DNA of 10,093 nt from CAZILN01 sp964540005 (GCA_964540005.1 CAZILN010000055.1:1-10093); one strand, 5' to 3'; shown: positions 1 to 7,211, numbered from the stretch's first letter. The notes: generated by a model not told the origin, from the sequence alone. Numbers and translations: made by a program.

Positions 1-988
1 TATCAGTACCGGGAATTCAGGATATAAACCAAATGCTTCTTGGTTAAGAAAAATAATTACGCCCTGGGAAGAGAATCAAGTTACTTATAATACTCAGCCG
101 GTAACTTCTGAGATGGATAAAGTGTATTTGAAAACCTCGGAATTATATAATGAGAATTATCTAAATATCGATGTATCTGATTTAATCCAGGATAAGATCT
201 CAGATCCAGGTAATAATTTTGGAATGCTATTAGATCTGGATTATGGTGAGAAATACGCAAGAATGGTTTTTGCTTCATCAGATCATTCAGATATTAGTCT
301 TCATCCGGAACTATTTATAAACTACTACAATACTGAAAAGGTTTTTCAAATTCCGTTTACTACACAAGATAACACCTGTGATGAAATTGATGAATGGGAT
401 GTTCAATTTAACGATGGAAAAGATAAATCCTTTTTAGTCTACTTACCGAGCCAGACTGAGATAGATCTAACTCTATGTAGTGATTTAACGAACTATGATA
501 CCAAACTGGAAATTTTCAACCTTGACGGAACTAGAACCGGTTTTTATAATGATGATTATAGCTGTACATATAGTGGTTATCATTCAACTATTAATGATGC
601 TCTGCTTCCATCAGGTTATTATTATATTGTGGTAGATGGTTTTGGAACAGCTTGTGGGATTTTCGAATTAACAGTTACTGAGAGTGGTGGTATGAAAAGT
701 GAAATTATAGAGGAAAATATTTCAACAGGCACTACAGCAAAGGTAGAAGAAATCTCCGGATTGTTAATATATCCCAATCCGGCGGGTGATGTATTAAAGC
801 TTAAATCCTCTGATGAGATATTTGCTATTAGGATTGTTGACTTATCAGGGAAAATTATCTTTGAAAGAGAAATGCTTGCAACAAATAATATTGAGATAAA
901 TACTGCAAAATTCAGCTCAGGATTATACATGATTTTCATAGAAACAGAACGAGCAACTGTAAAACAAAAGTTCATAATTTCCAGATAG
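1..988 (+). CDS. T9SS-exported multidomain protein (DNRLRE, PPC-like, sorting domain), 5'-truncated
   Basis: The frame is open from the window edge (first full codon at base 2), so the N-terminus and any signal peptide or catalytic domain lie upstream; the ATG at 113 is internal. Of 328 visible residues, about 1-109 resemble the end of a DNRLRE/CBM96-like beta-sandwich (W-xx-N-QVTYNTQP near the start, then Y-LNIDVSDLIQ, NNFGMLL, FASSDHSD and PELFINYY). Residues about 122-226 look like a PPC-type bacterial beta-sandwich, with NYDTKLEIF, YNDD, LPSGYYYIVVDG and four cysteines that could pair. Residues about 253-328 are a type A T9SS sorting domain: LLIYPNPAGDVL, then IVDLSGKIIF, then FSSGLYMIFIET and a final KQKFIISR. 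In this family that domain directs export through the outer-membrane T9SS followed by removal and surface anchoring or release. The product is probably an extracellular adhesin or enzyme; its activity cannot be told from this part. The gene is much richer in A+T than its neighbours. Confidence 0.88.
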   Translation, partial: ISTGNSGYKPNASWLRKIITPWEENQVTYNTQPVTSEMDKVYLKTSELYNENYLNIDVSDLIQDKISDPGNNFGMLLDLDYGEKYARMVFASSDHSDISLHPELFINYYNTEKVFQIPFTTQDNTCDEIDEWDVQFNDGKDKSFLVYLPSQTEIDLTLCSDLTNYDTKLEIFNLDGTRTGFYNDDYSCTYSGYHSTINDALLPSGYYYIVVDGFGTACGIFELTVTESGGMKSEIIEENISTGTTAKVEEISGLLIYPNPAGDVLKLKSSDEIFAIRIVDLSGKIIFEREMLATNNIEINTAKFSSGLYMIFIETERATVKQKFIISR

Positions 989-1010
989 TATATATTGCCA
1001 ACATCCCTGG

Positions 1011-2279
1011 TTATTTTCTTACCGAGTTGACGATCTGGTAACCGAGCACGCGGTCGTAGCGGTTCACCTGGTCAGTGTAGTAAAGGTAGATGACGTAGTT
1101 GTTCTCAGTTTCGTAATGGCTTCCTTCCATGAAATGGGGGTCGCGGTATCCGGTGGCCTTGTTGACGTAAACATATTCATAGTTATAGTAGCCCTGTTTA
1201 ACCGGCAGGGTGACCTGGTAGGATTTTTTCTCAAAATTATATTCCATCCTGTTCCACTCCCCTGTAGACCAGTCCGTAAAGGCCCCGAAAACATAGACAT
1301 CCCCGTCGATAAGCGGCACATCATAGGGAAGGGTGAAATGAACCTGCACATAATCCGCTTCCAGGTCGTCCTTGGTGCCCTCCTGTATCTCGACGTAATA
1401 CCTTCCGTTAAAGTCCTCCTGGTAAAAATATTGCTGACCAGCCCTTACCCTGTCAGGATAGAGGTAAATATGAGTATAGGGATTCTCGAATGTAATGTTG
1501 CTTATTTCGGCTGTCTGGTACCTGATGCTTCGGATATCAAAATACCTGTACTCATTGCCTCCGGGGAAGACATTCTCTTTCTGGTAATCGTATGAGAGGC
1601 TGCCAGTCCCCATGAACAGGGGTTTCAGGTCATAAACGGCCAGGTCCCAACGGTTGTTCTGGCAAATGGTCAGGTTGAATTCACTGTAGGGGTCGTTTAC
1701 CGGGAAACTGCCATAGCTGACAGATACATCCACTTCATGCCCGTTGTCGCGGAACATATTCATTACTGGCCGTCCGACCACAGCCGATACATCGACTGCT
1801 GATTCTGCCACCACAAACCTTCGGGTGAGCACCACCTGTTCTTCATTAAAATCTTCATAGATCTTAAGTATGTAATTGCCTGAGATCTTCAGGGATACAT
1901 CATCGTTTGGGATGTGGAGCCTGTAGTTGACATAATTCTGGTAGGTATTGAAGGACAGGGCATATTCGCTGAGCTGGTTCTCGTAAAAACCATCGATGTA
2001 ATCCCCCTCAGGGATAGAGCTGGGGATCCAGAAAGCATCGCAGTGAATGATCTTATATGAGTAATCCTTCACATCATTTCCCAGTTCGTCAAAACTCAAT
2101 ACCAGCCTGTCCTGGCCAAATAGTTCAATTACAGGGTAGCTGAGCACCCAGCCTTCACGATGAAACTGTATACTCCTGATACTCTCTTTTACTGTCTTTT
2201 CAAGGATAGCCTGGGCGCTTATATGTAACCAGTATAAATTGAATAAAATGATCAGGCTGATCCTGATAAATCCCTTCAT
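1011..2279 (-). CDS. Type IX secretion system plug protein (DUF5103)
   Basis: This predicted secreted protein belongs to the DUF5103 family, whose Flavobacterium member was seen as the plug that closes the SprA translocon pore of T9SS. Typical family segments are present: LSYPVIELFGQDRLVLSFDEL, YKIIHCDAFWIPS, YIDGFYEN, YALSFNTYQNYVNYRL, ISGNYILKIYED, VLTRRFVV, and at the C-terminus MEGSHYETENNYVIYLYY followed by RYDRVLGYQIVNS. I place the start at the ATG at 2279 (422 residues), because this begins a clean signal peptide (MKGF, a hydrophobic ISLIILFNLYWL core, cleavage near ISAQA). An in-frame ATG at 2309 would only add ten charged residues before it. Near the C-terminus (DGDVYVFGAFTDWS to YYNYEYVYVN) there is an E-set/CBM48-like beta-sandwich signature. 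It converges on the T9SS cargo gene, 22 bases apart, and diverges from the nqr operon. The exact role in this organism is inferred from the family. Confidence 0.9.
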   Translation of the reverse strand: MKGFIRISLIILFNLYWLHISAQAILEKTVKESIRSIQFHREGWVLSYPVIELFGQDRLVLSFDELGNDVKDYSYKIIHCDAFWIPSSIPEGDYIDGFYENQLSEYALSFNTYQNYVNYRLHIPNDDVSLKISGNYILKIYEDFNEEQVVLTRRFVVAESAVDVSAVVGRPVMNMFRDNGHEVDVSVSYGSFPVNDPYSEFNLTICQNNRWDLAVYDLKPLFMGTGSLSYDYQKENVFPGGNEYRYFDIRSIRYQTAEISNITFENPYTHIYLYPDRVRAGQQYFYQEDFNGRYYVEIQEGTKDDLEADYVQVHFTLPYDVPLIDGDVYVFGAFTDWSTGEWNRMEYNFEKKSYQVTLPVKQGYYNYEYVYVNKATGYRDPHFMEGSHYETENNYVIYLYYTDQVNRYDRVLGYQIVNSVRK

Positions 2280-2474
2280 TTCACGTGTCTGTAATCCCCT
2301 GAAAATCATATGTTCTAAAGCGCTTATTCTGTGCGAATTATGTTAATTACAGGATGTCAATATATTAAAATATTTTGACTCCTTTAAGATAAACCGGCAA
2401 AGATTATCTGCAGCTTGCAAAGAAATTAAAAATAACTATTTTTGCTAACGTTTTCCCAGACTAAAAAGTATCAC
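2280..2474. other. Divergent intergenic region between plug gene and nqrA
   Basis: This A+T-rich spacer separates the two divergent starts (ATG at 2279 on the minus strand and ATG at 2475 on the plus strand). It holds the nqr promoter described separately, an 8-base palindrome AAGCGCTT near 2318-2325 and a 10-base palindrome AAAATATTTT at 2367-2376 that could be a regulator site or simply A+T-rich sequence. I saw no convincing TAnnTTTG element for the minus-strand gene and no small ORF with coding character. Confidence 0.6.
2415..2444 (+). promoter_or_regulatory. Bacteroidota-type sigma promoter for the nqr operon
   Basis: TTG at 2415-2417, a 19-base gap, then TATTTTTG at 2437-2444, a perfect match to the TAnnTTTG -7 element of Bacteroidota housekeeping promoters with the usual spacing to the -33 TTG. 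Transcription would begin near 2451, leaving an untranslated leader of about 24 bases before the nqrA ATG at 2475. The assignment rests on motif and position only. Confidence 0.65.
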
Positions 2475-3827
2475 ATGTCCGAAGTAATTAAGATCAAGAA
2501 GGGTCTTGATATCAGATTAAAAGGTGCCGCAGAAAAGATCTACCAAACAGCCCAAAGCTCCAAAACCTACGCAGTCAAACCTCCTGATTTTCCAGGAATC
2601 ACTCCCAAGCTTTGCAAGAAGCCGGGTGACAAAGTAAAGGCCGGTGACTGTCTGTTTTTCGATAAAGCCAGGCCAGAGGTGAAATTCACCTCTCCGGTCA
2701 GCGGGGAAGTAAGCCTCATTGACAGGGGGGAGAGAAGAAGGGTGATGGAAGTTGTTGTTACGGCTGATCCCGGGGTGGATTATATTGATTTTGGCGCCGC
2801 AGACCCAGACTCACTTGAACCGGAACAGATTATTGAGAAACTCCAACTGAGCGGATTGTGGCCGGCAATCAGGCAACGGCCCTATGCCATAATTGCCAGA
2901 CCTGAAAAGAAACCCAAAGGGATTTTTATCTCCTGTTTTGATTCGGCTCCCATTGCCCCTGATCTTGACTTTGCCCTGAAGGGAATGGCAGAAGAATTCC
3001 AGACCGGTATAAATGTGCTCAAAAAACTGACCGGCGGGAAAGTACACCTGGGATTCAATGCTGTTTATCCCCCGGCCGATACCTTTATGCAGGCAAAGGG
3101 AGTTGTACCCCACAGTTTCAAAGGACCGCACCCGGCGGGGAGTCCGGGTATACAGATCCATCATATTGACCCCATTAATAAGGGAGAAACAGCCTGGTAT
3201 GTACATCCGCAGCATGTCATCCGGATAGGAACGCTGTTCCTCAAAGGGATATATGATGCCTCCTGTGTCGTGGCGCTTACCGGCTCGGAAATAAAAAAGC
3301 CTGTATATTATAAAATGATATCCGGGGCCTCGATAGAACCTATTGTTTCAAACAATGTGTCCGATGCCGAGCTCCGTTACATCAGCGGAAATGTACTGAC
3401 GGGTTCCCAGATCAATAAGATAGGTCACATAGGCTACTATCATAACCAGGTGACCGTCATCCCTGAAGGAAAGCATTATGAAATGGTGGGCTGGGCCCTG
3501 CCGGGCTTCGGCAAATACAGTACATCACGCTCCTTCTGGTCATGGCTGATGCCTAACAAGCAATACCGCCTGCATACCAACCTGAACGGAGGGGAACGAG
3601 CCTTCGTAATGTCGGGGGAGTATGACAGGGTATTCCCTATGGATATCCTGCCGGTGCACTTGATAAAATCTATCCTGATAGACGATATAGACCAGATGGA
3701 GAAACTCGGTATTTACGAGGTGGCTGAAGAGGAATTTGCCCTTTGCGAATATGTGTGTACCTCTAAAATAAATGTTCAGTCCATCATCCGAAAGGGACTT
3801 GAAACTATGATACGCGAAGTTGAATAG
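2475..3827 (+). CDS. nqrA: Na+-translocating NADH:quinone oxidoreductase subunit A
   Basis: NqrA is the cytoplasmic-side subunit of the Na+-pumping NADH:quinone oxidoreductase and takes part in quinone binding. The protein opens with IKIKKGLDIRLKG, the standard NqrA beginning, followed by a barrel-sandwich region (YAVKPPDFPGITPKL, then KPGDKVKAGDCLFFDK and FTSPVSGEVSLIDRGERRR). The middle has the family segment FISCFDSAPIAPDLDFALKG, and the second half HPAGSPGIQIHHIDPINKGE and GYYHNQVTVIPEGKHYEMVGW typical of the SLBB-containing part. I chose ATG 2475 (450 residues, the usual size). An in-frame TTG at 2442 would add 11 residues, but it lies inside the predicted -7 element and so is probably not transcribed as coding. 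No Shine-Dalgarno is visible. This is the first gene of the operon, and its presence with NqrF separates the complex from the related Rnf complex. Confidence 0.97.
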   Translation: MSEVIKIKKGLDIRLKGAAEKIYQTAQSSKTYAVKPPDFPGITPKLCKKPGDKVKAGDCLFFDKARPEVKFTSPVSGEVSLIDRGERRRVMEVVVTADPGVDYIDFGAADPDSLEPEQIIEKLQLSGLWPAIRQRPYAIIARPEKKPKGIFISCFDSAPIAPDLDFALKGMAEEFQTGINVLKKLTGGKVHLGFNAVYPPADTFMQAKGVVPHSFKGPHPAGSPGIQIHHIDPINKGETAWYVHPQHVIRIGTLFLKGIYDASCVVALTGSEIKKPVYYKMISGASIEPIVSNNVSDAELRYISGNVLTGSQINKIGHIGYYHNQVTVIPEGKHYEMVGWALPGFGKYSTSRSFWSWLMPNKQYRLHTNLNGGERAFVMSGEYDRVFPMDILPVHLIKSILIDDIDQMEKLGIYEVAEEEFALCEYVCTSKINVQSIIRKGLETMIREVE

Positions 3828-3916
3828 GCTGTGGGAGGCCGGCAACAAAAAATCATGTCAGCTCTATGGATATAAAGATGTACTGATAACATGACAAATA
3901 AGATAAATTTTCTCAT
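3828..3916 (+). other. nqrA-nqrB intergenic leader with imperfect hairpin
   Basis: An 89-base untranslated gap inside the operon, long compared with the nqrB-C, C-D and D-E junctions. TCATGT-CAG (3853-3861) can pair with CTG-ATA-ACATGA (3883-3894), giving nine pairs split by a three-base bulge around a 21-base loop. It is not followed by a T tract, so it does not look like a terminator. AAATAAGATA at 3896-3905 recurs before nqrF. There is no TTG/TAnnTTTG pair good enough to call an internal promoter. Confidence 0.4.
3896..3905 (+). repeat. 10-base leader motif AAATAAGATA, copy 1 (before nqrB)
   Basis: AAATAAGATA lies 11 bases upstream of the nqrB ATG. The identical 10-mer lies at 7196-7205, six bases before nqrF. 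As these genes lack a Shine-Dalgarno, an A-rich segment here could help ribosome binding. Chance recurrence in A+T-rich spacers is possible. Confidence 0.35.
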
Positions 3917-5101
3917 ATGAATTCACTCAGGAAGTTTGTTGATAAGATCAAACCTAATTTTACAAGAGGAGGCAGGTATGGATGGCTTCATTCGACCTTT
4001 GAAGCCTTCGAGACTTTCCTTTATACCCCCAATCATGTAACCGTAAAGGGAGCCCACATAAGGGAGCCCATGGACATGAAGAGGACTATGGCTTTGGTAG
4101 TTGTGGCCCTGGTTCCGACCGTGCTTTTTGGTATGTGGAACGCCGGGTACCAGAATTCCATGGCTATGGGCATCGAGCGTACCATACTGCTGAACTGGTG
4201 GTTCGGGTTCCTGAAGGTATTCCCCATCATCGTGATTTCGTATGTTGTCGGACTGGGCACTGAATTTGTTTTTGCACAGATACGCAAGCATGAAGTGGCC
4301 GAGGGCTTTCTGGTTTCCGGCATACTCATTCCCCTTGTCATGCCTGCAGATGTGCCATTATGGATGGTAGCCATTGCAACGGTTTTTGCCGTAATAATCG
4401 GTAAGGAAGTGTTTGGAGGGACGGGGATGAATATCCTTAATCCGGCTCTTACTGCCAGGGCATTTTTATTTTTTGCTTACCCTTCATTTATGTCAGGCGA
4501 CAAGGTTTGGATATCCGGGATGATCAGGGGCGAAGGTGTGATTGACGGTTTTTCGGGGGCTACCGTATTAGGACAGGCTGCTATAAATGAACCGGCGCTG
4601 GTGGACGGCATCGGCAATACAATTACCCCTATGGATATGTTTATCGGTACCATACCCGGATCAATTGGTGAAACTTCAACCCTGGCCATACTGCTGGGTG
4701 CCATTATCCTGTTCTATACGGGTGTGGCAAGCTGGAAGATCATATTCTCTGTGTTTGCCGGCGGACTTACCATGGGACTGATATTGAATGCCTTCGGAGG
4801 CAACGCCCTGATGGAGATCCCGGCATGGCAACACCTTATGCTGGGCGGTTTTGCTTTCGGAGCCGTGTATATGGCCACCGATCCGGTGAGTGCCGCACAG
4901 ACAGAAAGGGGCAAATGGATCTATGGTTTCCTGATCGGATTACTGGCCATATTGATCAGGGTGCTCAACCCGGCATTCCCTGAAGGGGTCATGCTGGCCA
5001 TCCTGCTGATGAATGTTTTTGCCCCGCTGATCGATCACTATGTGGTGGAAGGAAACGTTCGCAGGCGCATGAAACGAGCAAGTTTACATCTCAACTCTTA
5101 A
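3917..5101 (+). CDS. nqrB: Na+-translocating NADH:quinone oxidoreductase subunit B
   Basis: NqrB is the large membrane subunit; it carries covalent FMN and riboflavin and forms much of the ion path and quinone site. The 394-residue protein has a cytoplasmic amphipathic N-terminus (to about residue 54) followed by many hydrophobic helices (for example 56-72, 101-120, 131-161, 253-271, 276-293, 335-350 and 356-373). The flavinylation motif is D210-GFSGAT with Thr216 as the predicted FMN acceptor, matching the DxxSGAT signature that ApbE recognises; in Vibrio the equivalent is Thr236. Other family segments are GKEVFGGTGMNILNPALTAR, RAFLFFAYPSFMSGD and GAVYMATDPVSAAQTERGKW. It starts at ATG 3917 after an A-rich leader with no Shine-Dalgarno, and ends 13 bases before nqrC. 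Confidence 0.97.
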   Translation: MNSLRKFVDKIKPNFTRGGRYGWLHSTFEAFETFLYTPNHVTVKGAHIREPMDMKRTMALVVVALVPTVLFGMWNAGYQNSMAMGIERTILLNWWFGFLKVFPIIVISYVVGLGTEFVFAQIRKHEVAEGFLVSGILIPLVMPADVPLWMVAIATVFAVIIGKEVFGGTGMNILNPALTARAFLFFAYPSFMSGDKVWISGMIRGEGVIDGFSGATVLGQAAINEPALVDGIGNTITPMDMFIGTIPGSIGETSTLAILLGAIILFYTGVASWKIIFSVFAGGLTMGLILNAFGGNALMEIPAWQHLMLGGFAFGAVYMATDPVSAAQTERGKWIYGFLIGLLAILIRVLNPAFPEGVMLAILLMNVFAPLIDHYVVEGNVRRRMKRASLHLNS

Positions 5102-5114
5102 TATAACATATACC

Positions 5115-5846
5115 ATGAAGAGTTTCAGTAATGCATACATTTTCATATTTTCCACGGTGATGGTCGTTTGTGTGGCTGCCCTCTTGTCCTTTGTGGCAGA
5201 ACAGCTTCGGCCCATCCAGGAAAGGAACGTAGAAATCGAAAAGAAGCTGGACATTCTGCGTTCAGTAGGAAAGGCCACCGGGGTGGCAGAGGTTGATGAA
5301 AAAGACGTGTATATAGAGAAGGAGTACGAAGATTTCATTACCAACAGCTTCGTTATCGATCGCAGCGGGTCTATGAAAGAAGGAGTTGAGGCCTTCTATG
5401 TGAACCTGAAAGAAGAGCAATCCAAAGACTCTGCAGAACAGAACCTTCCGGTCTATGTTTACACCCATACCGACAGCTCAAAGAAATACATCATCCCCTT
5501 GCTGGGCAAGGGACTGTGGGGACCTATATGGGGATATATCTCCCTCGACGAGGATTTCTCCACTATTTACGGGGCCATCTTTGCCCATGCCAAGGAGACA
5601 CCCGGACTTGGAGCTGAGATAGATCAGTCCTGGTTCCAGGCACAGTTCAAGGGACTGGTGATCTTCGACGAGCAGGATAATTTCACCTCCGTTGAGGTGG
5701 TCAAAGGCGGAGCACCCGAAGGTGCCACAGCAGCCGTGGACGCTATATCCGGAGGTACCATCACCAGTAAGGCCCTTCAAAAAATGATGTTTGAATGCCT
5801 GGTCAATTATGAAACTTATTTTAAATCCAAACGTTCGCAATTATGA
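5115..5846 (+). CDS. nqrC: Na+-translocating NADH:quinone oxidoreductase subunit C
   Basis: NqrC is a membrane-anchored subunit whose large soluble domain faces the periplasm and carries a second covalent FMN. The 243-residue protein has one N-terminal membrane helix (about residues 8-27), then a soluble FMN-binding domain with the family segments YIIPLLGKGLWGPIWGYISL, FAHAKETPGLGAEID and FKGLVIFDE. The FMN acceptor motif is D209-AISGGT, with Thr215 as the predicted attachment residue, followed by ITSKALQKMM. The residue before the threonine is Gly rather than the Ala of SGAT. The stop overlaps the nqrD start by four bases (ATGA at 5843-5846), suggesting translational coupling. Confidence 0.96.
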   Translation: MKSFSNAYIFIFSTVMVVCVAALLSFVAEQLRPIQERNVEIEKKLDILRSVGKATGVAEVDEKDVYIEKEYEDFITNSFVIDRSGSMKEGVEAFYVNLKEEQSKDSAEQNLPVYVYTHTDSSKKYIIPLLGKGLWGPIWGYISLDEDFSTIYGAIFAHAKETPGLGAEIDQSWFQAQFKGLVIFDEQDNFTSVEVVKGGAPEGATAAVDAISGGTITSKALQKMMFECLVNYETYFKSKRSQL

Positions 5847-6493
5847 GTACGGAGCGAGAACCCTTATTTTCATCCAAGCACCTGAAACTGCTCAGGGAGC
5901 CCCTGAACGACCAGAACCCTATCACCGTGCAGGTGCTGGGTATCTGCAGCGCACTGGCCGTTACTGTGAAACTGGAACCTTCAGTAGTAATGGCCATATC
6001 GGTGATGGCTGTCCTGGCAGTATCCAATGTGGTTATATCCCTGCTGCGGAAAATGGTGCCCCCTCGGATACGGATCATCGTACAGTTAACCGTTATAGCC
6101 ACCATGGTCATCCTGGTGGATGAAATCCTGCAGGCATTCGCCTATGATGTGAGCAAGCAGCTCTCGGTTTTTGTCGGACTTATAATTACCAACTGTATCA
6201 TCATGGGGCGCCTCGAAGCCTTTGCTATGAGCAACAAACCATGGCCGGCTTTCCTTGACGGCATAGGTAATGCAGCCGGATACGGGATAATACTTATAAT
6301 TGTTGCCTTTTTCAGGGAACTGCTGGGATCCGGCACCCTGTGGGGCTATCCTGTCCTGGAGAAACTCGGATTGTACAACACGGGTTATGAGAATAACGGC
6401 CTGATGATACTGCCGCCCATGGCGCTGATCGTGGTGGGGATCCTGATCTGGATACAGAGATATAAGAACCGTAAACTGATAGAAGAGAAATAA
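5843..6493 (+). CDS. nqrD: Na+-translocating NADH:quinone oxidoreductase subunit D
   Basis: NqrD is an integral membrane subunit that, with its paralogue NqrE, holds an iron centre inside the membrane between NqrF and NqrC. The 216-residue protein is almost wholly hydrophobic after a 24-residue N-terminal segment (REPLNDQNPITVQVLGICSA). The conserved pair of cysteines expected to bind iron is present: Cys35 in LGICSALAV and Cys118 in TNCIIMGR. Other family landmarks are GRLEAFAMSN, FLDGIGNAAGYG and FFRELLGSGTLWG. It resembles RnfE of the related Rnf complex, but the neighbours make it NqrD. Its start overlaps the nqrC stop (ATGA), and nqrE follows after 15 bases. Confidence 0.96.
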   Translation: MSTEREPLFSSKHLKLLREPLNDQNPITVQVLGICSALAVTVKLEPSVVMAISVMAVLAVSNVVISLLRKMVPPRIRIIVQLTVIATMVILVDEILQAFAYDVSKQLSVFVGLIITNCIIMGRLEAFAMSNKPWPAFLDGIGNAAGYGIILIIVAFFRELLGSGTLWGYPVLEKLGLYNTGYENNGLMILPPMALIVVGILIWIQRYKNRKLIEEK

Positions 6494-6508
6494 AACACAG
6501 AGAAGATT

Positions 6509-7126
6509 ATGGAAAACCTTGTAAACATATTTGTCAAGTCCATTTTTATAGACAACATGATTTTCGCATACTTCCTGGGTATGTGTTCCTACCTGGCGGT
6601 ATCGAAAACAGTTAAAACATCAACCGGGCTTGGACTGGCAGTGATCTTCGTACTGGGGTTCACCCTGCCGATAGACTACCTGCTGGAAAATTACATACTG
6701 AAAGCCGGAGCCATGGCCTGGCTGAGTCCTGCACTGGCCGATGTTGACCTGAGCTTCCTGAGCTTTATCATGTTCATTGCAGTAATTGCCTCCATGGTTC
6801 AACTGGTGGAAATGGTCATAGAGAAATTTGCCCCCTCCCTGTATTCTTCACTGGGGATCTTCCTGCCATTGATTGCGGTGAACTGTGCCATCCTGGGAGG
6901 ATCATTGTTCATGCAGGAAAGGGAATATGCCAATATTGCCGAAGCTACCTCTTTCGGACTCGGATCCGGGGTAGGATGGTTCCTGGCCATTGTGGGCATA
7001 GCAGCCATACGCGAGAAGATCAGGTATTCCAATGTTCCCGATCCGCTGAAGGGACTGGGTATTACCTATATTATAACCGGACTCATGGGCATTGCCTTTA
7101 TGAGCTTTATGGGCATTCAATTGTAA
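6509..7126 (+). CDS. nqrE: Na+-translocating NADH:quinone oxidoreductase subunit E
   Basis: NqrE is the inverted-topology partner of NqrD. The 205-residue protein is made of membrane helices with the family segments MENLVNIFVKSIFIDNMIFA, FTLPIDYLLENYIL, VIEKFAPSLYSSLGIFLPLI and AAIREKIRYSNVP. The two iron-binding cysteines are Cys26 in LGMCSYLAVSK and Cys126 in VNCAILGG, corresponding to the pair in NqrD (Cys35 and Cys118), so all four ligands of the shared centre are present. The ATG at 6509 sits 15 bases after nqrD with a weak purine run (AGAGAAG) upstream. It is followed by an unusually long gap before nqrF. Confidence 0.96.
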   Translation: MENLVNIFVKSIFIDNMIFAYFLGMCSYLAVSKTVKTSTGLGLAVIFVLGFTLPIDYLLENYILKAGAMAWLSPALADVDLSFLSFIMFIAVIASMVQLVEMVIEKFAPSLYSSLGIFLPLIAVNCAILGGSLFMQEREYANIAEATSFGLGSGVGWFLAIVGIAAIREKIRYSNVPDPLKGLGITYIITGLMGIAFMSFMGIQL

Positions 7127-7211
7127 TATACCTGATAAAGTTGTTTGAAGCAGATGTAAAATGATAGACTGAAAGTAATAAAACGAAATAACCTGAAATA
7201 AGATAGTTTAT
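7127..7211 (+). other. nqrE-nqrF intergenic leader
   Basis: This 85-base A+T-rich gap is the second long leader inside the operon. I found no T-tailed hairpin and no TTG-N19-TAnnTTTG promoter. AAATAAGATA at 7196-7205 lies six bases before the nqrF ATG and is identical to the 10-mer before nqrB. CTGATAA at 7132-7138 also recurs in the nqrB leader (3883-3889), but at a different distance. Confidence 0.4.
7196..7205 (+). repeat. 10-base leader motif AAATAAGATA, copy 2 (before nqrF)
   Basis: Second exact copy of the motif seen at 3896-3905, here six bases before the nqrF ATG at 7212. Only the two long leaders inside the operon carry it. Confidence 0.35.

Noticed and set aside
1116..1595. 159-residue plus-strand ORF opposite the plug gene
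   Set aside because: Overlaps clearly conserved DUF5103 coding sequence; the hydrophobic product matches no family I know.
2367..2376. AAAATATTTT palindrome as a regulator site
   Set aside because: A short A/T palindrome in an A+T-rich spacer is expected by chance; there is no second copy at the locus.
2398..2405. CAAAGATT as a minus-strand -7 element for the plug gene
   Set aside because: One mismatch to the consensus and no matching -33 element at the right distance; it also falls just upstream of the plus-strand nqr promoter.
3540..3848. 102-residue minus-strand ORF opposite the nqrA 3' end
   Set aside because: It lies opposite conserved nqrA codons, has no recognisable motif and is rich in residues expected from antisense reading of a real gene.
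3828..3850. GC-rich stretch followed by an A run after nqrA as a terminator
   Set aside because: Only a three-base stem forms (GGC/GCC) and on the coding strand the run is A, not T.
3904..3911. TAAATTTT as an internal promoter before nqrB
   Set aside because: It matches TAnnTTTG at seven of eight positions, but no TTG lies 19 bases upstream and it sits only five bases before the ATG.
5843..7126. nqrD/nqrE as Rnf complex subunits (RnfE/RnfA)
   Set aside because: The families are related, but NqrA, the NqrF fusion of ferredoxin and reductase, and the absence of RnfB/RnfC show this is Nqr.
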